NCBI GenBank assembly: GCA_951812615.1
Contig: CATOSU010000010.1
Location: 1 to 64,000, forward strand
DNA length: 64,000 bases
Direction: 5' to 3'
Source of the DNA: an uncultured Paracoccaceae bacterium
GTDB taxonomy: Bacteria > Pseudomonadota > Alphaproteobacteria > Rhodobacterales > Rhodobacteraceae
The position numbers and the translations under genes were made by a program. Numbering within the stretch: the stretch's first letter is position 1; every line of letters starts with the position of its first letter. This document shows positions 39,855 to 46,526 of this stretch, piece after piece. The notes under the pieces were generated by a model. The model saw only the letters and a program-made list of their open reading frames with translations. It made no database searches and had not been told where the DNA came from.

Positions 39855-40724
39855 CTACCGGTTGCGCGCCTTGGTCGCGCGTCCGGATGTGCGGGGCCGC
39901 GAGAAATCGACCTCGTCTTCCAGTTCGGCGGTTTCGTTCACGTCACCCGATGAAAACGCCGCGCCCCAACCTTCCAGCTTGGTGTCGAAATCGTCCCAGT
40001 CCCTCGGATCCTCCTGATCACGGTACATGGCAAAGGGCCGAAGCGTGCTTTCGTAGAAATCGACCAGTGCATGCGGGCGGTACTGGCGCGCCTCGTATCC
40101 GTTCCAGTGGCACACCTGTTCCATCGGGCGGCGATAGCGCCGGTCCTGCGTGGCCACGGGATAGCCGATCGGGATCGTGCCATAGGCGCGCATCCACGGC
40201 GGATAGCCCAGCAGCGCAGCCAGTTCGGCGTTCGTGGTCGCTTCGCCGCCGCCGGACAGCCAGGCCGAGGTCAGACCTTCGGCGGTCACGCCCATCTGGA
40301 TGTTCTGCACCGCCGCACCCAGCGAACACAGAAAGATCGCTTCGTTGTTTTCGTCGTATTCGGCTTCCCAGTCCGGGGTGGTCGGTTGCGGAAAACAGAC
40401 CTTCCAGCGCGGATCGCCCAGCACGATGACGATGGCCACCGTGTTGGCGAGGTAGTTTTTCGACACTGCCGGGAACCCTTTGGCGTGATCCACCAGCCGC
40501 TGCGCCTGCCTCAGGAACACCTGACGGACGGCCTCGCGCATGTCCGGATCATCGACAACGATGATGTCCCAGCATTGCGTATTGGCCCCGGAAGGCGCCC
40601 AGCGCCCGCAATCGACAATCCGCTCCAACACGCTGCGATCCACCGCGCGGCCGGGCTCGAATTTGCGCGTGCTGCGTCTGGCGCGAATGATGGTCTGGAA
40701 ACTGTCGCTGGGTTCGTTGGTCAT
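39855..40724 (-). CDS. Nitroreductase-family FMN oxidoreductase
   Basis: A 289-aa protein of the nitroreductase/BluB-like superfamily, homodimeric FMN enzymes using NAD(P)H. N-terminal FMN-binding ARRSTRKFEPGRAVDRSVLE, then the DCGRWAPSGANTQCWDIIVVDD signature region (split across the first 60 residues), GAAVQNIQMGVTAEGLTSAW, and YPPWMRAYGTIPIGYP. The C-terminus ends in an acidic-then-basic tail (ELEDEVDFSRPRTSGRATKA). A strong GGAGG site precedes the ATG. It lies downstream of nadK but behind a terminator, so it has its own promoter. Substrate unknown. Confidence 0.87.
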   Translation of the reverse strand: MTNEPSDSFQTIIRARRSTRKFEPGRAVDRSVLERIVDCGRWAPSGANTQCWDIIVVDDPDMREAVRQVFLRQAQRLVDHAKGFPAVSKNYLANTVAIVIVLGDPRWKVCFPQPTTPDWEAEYDENNEAIFLCSLGAAVQNIQMGVTAEGLTSAWLSGGGEATTNAELAALLGYPPWMRAYGTIPIGYPVATQDRRYRRPMEQVCHWNGYEARQYRPHALVDFYESTLRPFAMYRDQEDPRDWDDFDTKLEGWGAAFSSGDVNETAELEDEVDFSRPRTSGRATKARNR

Positions 40725-40787
40725 GGATGGTCCTCCCGCGGTTTACTTTGTCCGCGGCGGGGCCGAATGCCAAGCGAACACCGTAAA

Positions 40788-40826
40788 AGGAATAAGCGGG
40801 CGCGGTTTGGGGATTGCCGCGCCCGC
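40788..40826 (-). terminator. Intrinsic terminator after nadK
   Basis: Perfect 10-bp stem GCGGGCGCGG/CCGCGCCCGC (40796-40805 with 40817-40826). On the minus strand it is followed by TTATTCCTTTT, which suits termination of the nadK transcript before the nitroreductase gene. Confidence 0.65.
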
Positions 40827-40936
40827 CGAACTGCGGGACCACACTCACTGAAATACCGATCCGGTAACGTTTCGCTTCGACCGAGAGCCGGATCGTGTTC
40901 CGCAAAACCACTATCGGTGATTCGCCGCGGGCGTTC

Positions 40937-40952
40937 TGTGATCTAAGTCACA
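40937..40952. promoter_or_regulatory. CRP/FNR-type palindrome TGTGA-N6-TCACA
   Basis: The exact dyad TGTGA-TCTAAG-TCACA matches the E. coli CRP consensus. It lies 19 bp past the nadK stop and about 210 bp upstream of the nitroreductase start, beyond the nadK terminator, so the target is unclear. It may act on the nitroreductase gene or be fortuitous. Confidence 0.35.
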
Positions 40953-40970
40953 TTAGCGGTCGGACAAGGA

Positions 40971-41732
40971 TCAGGTGAACTGTTCCGAGATCAGCCGCTC
41001 TTCCAGCCCGTGACCGGGATCGAACAACAGGCGATGGGACACGGACGGTTCCGACGAGATTTCGACCCAGTCGATATCGGCCACCTGCATCGAGTCCGCG
41101 TCCGCGACCACGGGGCGTTTTTCCGGCTCCACGACGTCGAACCGCACGCGCGCGGTTTTCGGCAGCAATGCCCCGCGCCAGCGCCGCGGGCGGAACGCGG
41201 CAATCGCAGTCAGCGCCAGAACGTCCGATCCGATCGGCAGGATCGGTCCGTGGGCTGAATAGTTGTAAGCGGTCGAACCGGCAGGCGTGGCCACCAGCGC
41301 GCCGTCACAGACCAGTTCGGCCATGCGCACGCGCCCGTCGACCGAAATCTTCAGCCGCGCCGCCTGTGGCCCGGCGCGCAACAGCGACACCTCGTTGATC
41401 GCCAGCGCCTCGTGCGTACGTCCGGACAGGTCCACGGCGTGCATCCGCAGCGGGTTGATCACCGCCTCTTCCGCGTCTTTCAGCCGGTCGATGAGGTCGG
41501 CTTCGCTGTATTCGTTCATCAAAAAGCCGATAGTGCCCCGGTTCATTCCGTAGACCGGCGCCGGCAGGGCCTGAGTATTGTGCAGGGTCCGCAGCATGAA
41601 CCCGTCACCGCCAAGCGATACGATCACGTCGGCCTCTTCCGGGGTCACATTGCCGTAGCGACCAATCAGGTCCGCGCAGGCGGTCTGTGCGACATGGGCG
41701 TCGCTTGCAAGAAACGCGATTTTCAGCGCCAT
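40971..41732 (-). CDS. nadK: NAD kinase
   Basis: NadK phosphorylates NAD+ to NADP+. The 253-aa protein has the GGDG motif in VIVSLGGDGFMLRTLH, YGMNRGTIGFLMNE, LAINEVSLLRAG, and the nucleotide-binding DGALVATPAGSTAYNYSAHG plus GPILPIGSDVLALT. The start MALKIAFLASDA was preferred because family homology begins there; 14 in-frame residues upstream lack similarity. It is divergent from glyA, with a shared region holding an inverted repeat. Confidence 0.95.
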   Translation of the reverse strand: MALKIAFLASDAHVAQTACADLIGRYGNVTPEEADVIVSLGGDGFMLRTLHNTQALPAPVYGMNRGTIGFLMNEYSEADLIDRLKDAEEAVINPLRMHAVDLSGRTHEALAINEVSLLRAGPQAARLKISVDGRVRMAELVCDGALVATPAGSTAYNYSAHGPILPIGSDVLALTAIAAFRPRRWRGALLPKTARVRFDVVEPEKRPVVADADSMQVADIDWVEISSEPSVSHRLLFDPGHGLEERLISEQFT

Positions 41733-41790
41733 CACACAGGTCTTCCCAGCATTGCGGTTTCGCGACACAATCATACCTGCCCCGAATTGG

Positions 41791-41811
41791 CCAGTACTGC
41801 CGCAGTATTGG
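41791..41811. repeat. Inverted repeat between nadK and glyA
   Basis: CCAGTACTGC and GCAGTATTGG flank a single C (9 of 10 paired). It sits in the divergent region, 59 bp from the nadK start and 86 bp from glyA, and looks like a protein-binding dyad. No regulator can be named. Confidence 0.4.
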
Positions 41812-41897
41812 TCTGAAAAGTCGCATTACGCACTACCGGTCGGAAATGGTATCGGCTAGGCACTGCGCCACCACGTCCCAGCCGGAAGGAACCCCCG

Positions 41898-43193
41898 ATG
41901 AACGCGTCCCACCGTGACAGCGGATTTTTCACCGAGAGCCTCAGCGATCGCGACCCGGAACTTTTTGCAGCCGTCACCGACGAGCTTGGCCGCCAACGCG
42001 ACGAGATCGAGCTGATCGCTTCCGAGAACATCGTGAGCCGGGCCGTGATGGAGGCGCAGGGCACGGTCCTGACCAACAAGTATGCCGAGGGCTATCCCGG
42101 GCGGCGCTATTACGGCGGCTGCCAGTTTGTCGATGTGGCCGAGAACCTGGCCATCGACCGCGCGAAGGATCTGTTCGGCTGCGATTTTGCCAATGTGCAG
42201 CCAAACTCAGGCAGCCAGGCCAACCAGGGTGTCATGCAGGCGCTGATCCAGCCCGGCGACACCATCCTTGGCATGTCGCTGGACGCCGGCGGCCACCTGA
42301 CCCACGGCGCCAAGCCGAACCAGTCGGGCAAGTGGTTCAACGCCGTGCAATACGGCGTGCGGCGGCAGGATCTGACGCTGGATTACGATCAGGTCGAGGC
42401 GCTGGCCAAGGAACACCGGCCGAAGCTGATCATCGCCGGCGGCTCTGCCATTCCGCGGCAGATCGATTTTGCCCGCATGCGCGAGATTGCGGACATGGTG
42501 GGCGCCTATCTGCATGTCGACATGGCGCATTTTGCCGGGCTGGTCGCGGCCGGCGAACATCCCTCGCCCTTCCCGCATGCCCATGTGGCCACAACGACCA
42601 CGCACAAGACCCTGCGCGGCCCGCGCGGCGGCATGATCCTCACCAATGACGAGACCATCGCCAAGAAAGTTAACTCGGCCATCTTCCCCGGCATTCAGGG
42701 CGGGCCCCTGATGCACGTGATCGCGGCCAAGGCAGTGGCCTTTGGTGAAGCACTGCGGCCGGAGTTCAAGGATTACATCCGCAACGTGATCAGCAACGCC
42801 AAGGCGCTGGCCGATCAGCTGCAAAAAGGCGGGCTGGACATCGTCACCGGCGGCACCGACACCCATGTGCTGCTGGTCGACTTGCGGCCCAAGGGCGTCA
42901 AGGGCAACGCCACCGAAAAGGCGCTGGGCCGGGCCCATATCACCACCAACAAGAACGGCATTCCCTTTGACACCGAAAAACCGATGATCACCTCCGGTAT
43001 CCGGCTGGGCTCGCCCGCGGGCACCACGCGCGGGTTCGGCGAACCGGAGTTTCGCCAGATTGCCGACTGGATCGTCGAGGTGGTCGACGGTCTGGCGGCG
43101 AATGGCGAGGACGGCAATGCCGGGGTCGAAGCCAAGGTCAAGGCCGAAGTCGCCGAACTGTGCGCACGGTTCCCGATCTATCCCACGCTCTGA
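41898..43193 (+). CDS. glyA: Serine hydroxymethyltransferase
   Basis: GlyA interconverts serine and glycine with tetrahydrofolate, the main entry of one-carbon units. The 431-aa PLP enzyme shows [69 protein letters not shown] and the aldimine lysine in [17 protein letters not shown]. Length and motifs are canonical. A GGAAGGAA ribosome site precedes the ATG. Confidence 0.98.
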   Translation: MNASHRDSGFFTESLSDRDPELFAAVTDELGRQRDEIELIASENIVSRAVMEAQGTVLTNKYAEGYPGRRYYGGCQFVDVAENLAIDRAKDLFGCDFANVQPNSGSQANQGVMQALIQPGDTILGMSLDAGGHLTHGAKPNQSGKWFNAVQYGVRRQDLTLDYDQVEALAKEHRPKLIIAGGSAIPRQIDFARMREIADMVGAYLHVDMAHFAGLVAAGEHPSPFPHAHVATTTTHKTLRGPRGGMILTNDETIAKKVNSAIFPGIQGGPLMHVIAAKAVAFGEALRPEFKDYIRNVISNAKALADQLQKGGLDIVTGGTDTHVLLVDLRPKGVKGNATEKALGRAHITTNKNGIPFDTEKPMITSGIRLGSPAGTTRGFGEPEFRQIADWIVEVVDGLAANGEDGNAGVEAKVKAEVAELCARFPIYPTL

Positions 43194-43256
43194 TCACCAA
43201 CCGGCCACCGGCTGTGGGCGCTGCAGGTTTGCGGCGCCCGTTCTGCCGCGCCAGTC

Positions 43257-43270
43257 TTGATCTGCATCAA
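43257..43270. promoter_or_regulatory. FNR/FnrL box upstream of the usp gene
   Basis: Perfect TTGAT-CTGC-ATCAA, the FNR consensus with a 4-bp centre, 95 bp before the universal stress protein start. FnrL uses this site in Rhodobacterales to switch genes at low oxygen. It supports oxygen-limited control of the downstream gene. Confidence 0.7.
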
Positions 43271-43364
43271 CGCGTTGCCGGCGGGTCTGTGATTTGCTTC
43301 GCTTGACCGCCCGCATCCGGATGTGAACCATTATGCGGGACCGAAGAAACGAAGGAACCCGCAA

Positions 43365-44204
43365 ATGATGTACAAATCCTTGCTGACGGTGCTGACGGAC
43401 CCGGACTGTGTCGAACTGCCTCTGGCTCAGATCGTGGAACTGGCCGGTGCTTACGACGCGCATGCCGACGCCCTGTGCATCGGTGTCGACCGCAGCCCGC
43501 ATGGGTATTACGAAGCCGGCGGCAACGCGCTGATCCTTCAGCAGGCGCTTGATCAGGCCAAGGCCGAAGCCGGCGTTCTGGTAGAGCGCGCCGAAGCGGT
43601 GCTGAACGCCTCGGGCGTCCGCTGGGCGACCGAGCGCGGTGTGGCCGCGCTGGCCGCGATGGGCGAACATGTGGCAAGCCGGGCGCGGTTTTCCGACCTC
43701 GTGGTGATGCCGCAGCCTTATGGCGAAGGGAAAGGCAGTGATCTGGAGGTCGCGGTCGAGGCCGCGCTGTTCGGCGGGCGCGCGCCGGTTCTGATCCTGC
43801 CGGACGGCAACACTGCCGGCTCCGAATTCAAGACCATCATCGTCGCATGGAACGAAGGCGTCGAAGCGATGACAGCGGTGCGCAAGTCGCTGCCGCTGCT
43901 GCAATCCGCGGATCTGGTGCGAATTGTGACCGTCGGACCCACCCCGCACCGGTCGGATCAGACCGACCCGGGCGGTATGCTGAGCCAGATGCTGGCGCGT
44001 CACGGGGTCGCCTGCGAGGTCGATGTCCTGAGCAAAACGATGCCGCGGACCTCGGATGTTCTGAACCGCCACGTCACGGATACGGGGGCAGACATGATGG
44101 TGATGGGCGCCTATGGCCACTCACGCCTGCGCGAAGCGATCCTTGGCGGCACAACGCGCAACATGCTGGAAAACGCGACCGTACCGGTCCTGATGGCGCA
44201 TTAA
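43365..44204 (+). CDS. Universal stress protein (UspA family)
   Basis: A 279-aa two-domain universal stress protein. The first half opens with YKSLLTVLTDPDCVELPLAQ. The second half (KTIIVAWNEGVEAMTAVRKS to the end) has the nucleotide-binding signature MVMGAYGHSRLREAILGG, then TTRNMLENATVPVLMAH (G-x2-G-x9-G-T form). The start MMYKSLLTV follows GAAGGAA; 14 upstream in-frame codons were rejected. A perfect FNR box at -95 suggests induction when oxygen falls, as known for several usp genes. The 3' end overlaps a small convergent gene by four bases. Confidence 0.9.
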   Translation: MMYKSLLTVLTDPDCVELPLAQIVELAGAYDAHADALCIGVDRSPHGYYEAGGNALILQQALDQAKAEAGVLVERAEAVLNASGVRWATERGVAALAAMGEHVASRARFSDLVVMPQPYGEGKGSDLEVAVEAALFGGRAPVLILPDGNTAGSEFKTIIVAWNEGVEAMTAVRKSLPLLQSADLVRIVTVGPTPHRSDQTDPGGMLSQMLARHGVACEVDVLSKTMPRTSDVLNRHVTDTGADMMVMGAYGHSRLREAILGGTTRNMLENATVPVLMAH

Positions 44205-44356
44205 CGGCGCTGGTTCTTCTCGCGCCGGTCCATTTCGACGGCCAGATCGTTCAGGTAACGGTCATAGGCTTCGATCACCGGCCGGCGCGGGACGTGAATG
44301 TTGGGGATGTAGACTGCCTCGCGGGCCTGTTCGACGATGTCGTTCGATATCTGCAT
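44201..44356 (-). CDS. Small 51-aa protein of unknown function
   Basis: A short open frame beginning MQISNDIVEQAREAVYIPN, then IHVPRRPVIEAYDRYLNDLA and a very basic tail (RREKNQRR). A clear ribosome site, AAGAGG, lies eight bases before the ATG. Amphipathic helices are likely, with no membrane segment. It lies 75 bp after the Hint-protein stop on the same strand, past a perfect 16-bp palindrome (44402-44417), so it could be the last gene of that operon or independent. It overlaps the convergent usp gene by four bases. I do not recognise it; reality is supported by the ribosome site and balanced codon use. Confidence 0.6.
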   Translation of the reverse strand: MQISNDIVEQAREAVYIPNIHVPRRPVIEAYDRYLNDLAVEMDRREKNQRR

Positions 44357-44431
44357 GTGCTGCCTCTTTCGGTTGCTGTTAATTTCGCCTTTATCGCCGG
44401 GGCTCCGCGCGCGGAGCAGACCGGTTGATTG

Positions 44432-45460
44432 TCAGGGCATCCCGCTTCGCAGGACATCGGTTTCGTAGTTCTTGAGCACCCGCCGGCAGAGCGGGCCGAA
44501 TTGTTGCAGGTTTCCGGCCAGTTCCGGGAACAGGAAGAACACTTCGTCCCGCGCGGCGCCATCCAGCGCCGACAGCGCCATTTCGGCCGGCATCAGGCTT
44601 TCGCTTTCGACCCCGTCCGCGAAGACCGTGTGATGCCCGTCCAGCAGGATGTGGAAATACTCCACCTCTTCGCAGGAATGATCGCGGACGATATCTTTGT
44701 CGTTTTGCAGCGATATGGCCGGGACCAGCACCTCGTTTTCGCCAAACAGCAGCTCTGCGCGCCAGTCGCGCAGCAAGACCCGGTGTTGCGGCGACAGGCG
44801 CAGTGTCCGCGACGGCACGCCATCGGCCAGCGCGCCGCGCTGAAAGACCACCGGGCGCAGGCTGTTATTCGCTTTCAGCGTTTCCGGGGAAACCACGCGG
44901 CTTCCGATCCAGCGGACCGGGCGGTTCACCCCGTCGCCACAGCATACCTCGTCGTCCGGCGACAGGGTTTCGACCGGCACATCGCCCCGGGGTGTCCGGA
45001 TCCGTGTTCCGCGGACGAAACAGACCACGACGCAGGCCACACCAAAGCCGGGGTTGGTGGATTCGGCATCGATCGTCATGGTGTGCGTATTGCCGTCCGT
45101 ACCGGTATACGTAAACGTATAGACGTTGCCGACAACTGTGTAGCTGTCCCACCCGGTGATGTACCAGCAATCGCCGGGGTCCTGGCTTTTGACTTCGATG
45201 TTGAAATCGTCGTCAAATCCGCTCAGGTCCAAGTGGAACTCGTCATCATCATCCGACGTTTTGCCGAAGAACTCGAAAACGAATGTGGCGGGGTCACCGC
45301 CATCGTCTTCGAGGTCGCCGCCATCGAGGATCGTGACGATCTGCTGTTCGTCCTCGTTCACCGGGTTGCCATCGTCATCATCAAGGTCCTTGCCGGTGAT
45401 CTTGACCTCGTCGTCCTCGCCCGGATTTGTGAGCGTGACCGTGACATATTCCGTGGGCAT
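44432..45460 (-). CDS. Hint (hedgehog/intein-type) domain protein with acidic N-terminus
   Basis: 342 aa. Residues 1-145 form an Asp-rich, beta-prone region (repeated DDDD runs such as KDLDDDDGNP and KTSDDDDEFHLDL), possibly calcium-binding. A Hint domain starts at Cys147 in CFVRGTRIRTPRGDVPVETL and includes LSPQHRVLLRDW (block B histidine type) and YFHILLDGHHTVFADGVESE, as in bacterial Hint_2 proteins. Hint domains autocleave at the N-terminal cysteine; there is no obvious extein C-terminal Asn. No signal peptide, so any export would be by a type I or non-Sec route (inference). Its ATG overlaps the stop of the upstream kinase-like gene (TGATG), so the two are co-translated. Confidence 0.85.
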   Translation of the reverse strand: MPTEYVTVTLTNPGEDDEVKITGKDLDDDDGNPVNEDEQQIVTILDGGDLEDDGGDPATFVFEFFGKTSDDDDEFHLDLSGFDDDFNIEVKSQDPGDCWYITGWDSYTVVGNVYTFTYTGTDGNTHTMTIDAESTNPGFGVACVVVCFVRGTRIRTPRGDVPVETLSPDDEVCCGDGVNRPVRWIGSRVVSPETLKANNSLRPVVFQRGALADGVPSRTLRLSPQHRVLLRDWRAELLFGENEVLVPAISLQNDKDIVRDHSCEEVEYFHILLDGHHTVFADGVESESLMPAEMALSALDGAARDEVFFLFPELAGNLQQFGPLCRRVLKNYETDVLRSGMP

Positions 45461-46317
45461 CAGGCGGCCCTCTGCTTTTTGTCCTGCATCTGCAGGAACC
45501 GGGCGCAGAACAGGATCCGGGCGACGGCGTTCAGTTCGTCGATCATCAGCCCGCCGCGATGTTCCTTGTCAAACCCGTCGGAAAACGCCTGAACAGCGCG
45601 GGTGCTGTCATCGCCGAGCCGTTGCAGCAGGGCCTGCCATGTCGTCATGTATTCCCAACCGCGGGGTTTCAGGCTGGTGCGTTCGAAATCGCAGCCCAGA
45701 AGGGTCCGGTCCGGTTTCATCAGGTAATTGTGCAGGGCCGCGTCGTTGCGGGCCATCACAAGACCGCAGAGCGGAATTCCTGCAAGGGTTTCAGCAGCCT
45801 GTTCGATCCGATCCAGTTGCGGTCCCAGACCCAGCCGGGTCACATAGCCCAGCCAGTTGCCAGACGCCTTCTGATAAGGGGCCACCGCCTCGAACCGGGC
45901 GATCCATGTGCCGGCCTGCCGCCCGAACTGTTCCGGCGACAAACGGGCGGCGGGATCGTCTCCGTCACGGATGTCTTCGGTCAGCAGCCAGCGATACCGG
46001 TCGGAAAACGCGCGCAAACGCGGGACCAGCCCGGTGCGCTTCATCGCCGTCAGCATATCTCTTTCGCGGGTGTAGGCCTGATCACAGGCCGTTGCCGAGC
46101 CATCGAACTGCTTCAGGAAACCGGTGCTGGTGCCGACACTGACCCGGACGCAGAGCCGGTTCCGGGATACCTTGATCAGTTCGGCGTTGATTTCTTCAGC
46201 CCCGGCCCCGGGCGTCAGGATATCCGCGATAACCCGCCCCGAGTCCGTCAGAACCCGCCGCGCCCGATCGCGCCACGTCGGTGTTTCTGCAGAGATTGTG
46301 TTCGGTTGTTCCGACAC
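45460..46317 (-). CDS. Aminoglycoside-phosphotransferase-like kinase
   Basis: 285 aa with an APH/choline-kinase-like pattern: a likely ATP lysine in STGFLKQFDG (Lys69), Glu85 in YTRERDMLTAM, a hinge-like RWLLTEDIRDGDD, a catalytic loop VMARNDAALHNYLM where His is replaced (Arg190-Asn-Asp192, Asn197), and the metal-binding GCDFERTSLKPRGWEYM. It is probably a small-molecule or protein kinase; antibiotic resistance is not implied. GTG start. It is coupled one base from the Hint gene and separated from the kinase gene upstream by a terminator and about 210 bp, so it probably has its own promoter. The substrate is unknown. Confidence 0.65.
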   Translation of the reverse strand: MSEQPNTISAETPTWRDRARRVLTDSGRVIADILTPGAGAEEINAELIKVSRNRLCVRVSVGTSTGFLKQFDGSATACDQAYTRERDMLTAMKRTGLVPRLRAFSDRYRWLLTEDIRDGDDPAARLSPEQFGRQAGTWIARFEAVAPYQKASGNWLGYVTRLGLGPQLDRIEQAAETLAGIPLCGLVMARNDAALHNYLMKPDRTLLGCDFERTSLKPRGWEYMTTWQALLQRLGDDSTRAVQAFSDGFDKEHRGGLMIDELNAVARILFCARFLQMQDKKQRAA

Positions 46318-46461
46318 TTGCCCACGCCCTGAAAATCCATAAGAAAAACCGCTTCACTCGAACTCACAATCAAAGGTTTAGTCGGGAAGTTTGGGCTTTA
46401 TTGGTGCAAACAGAGAATAAATCGCGGCGAATTGTGTCGATTTTGGTGACAAAGAAAACGA

Positions 46462-46489
46462 CGTGCGGCGCCCTTTCGGACGCCGCACG
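46462..46489 (-). terminator. Intrinsic terminator after the large kinase gene
   Basis: A stem CGTGCGGCG/CGCCGCACG (46462-46470 with 46481-46489). On the minus strand it is followed by TCGTTTTCTTTG, 38 bases past the kinase stop. It splits the cluster into two transcription units, though readthrough is possible. Confidence 0.65.
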
Positions 46490-46526
46490 CGCGTGATCGG
46501 ACCCGCCCGGGGGCGGGTGTTTCAGG

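Noticed and set aside
45460-46317. Aminoglycoside resistance gene
   Set aside because: Only the fold pattern is shared; the catalytic-loop histidine is missing and the context is not a resistance locus.
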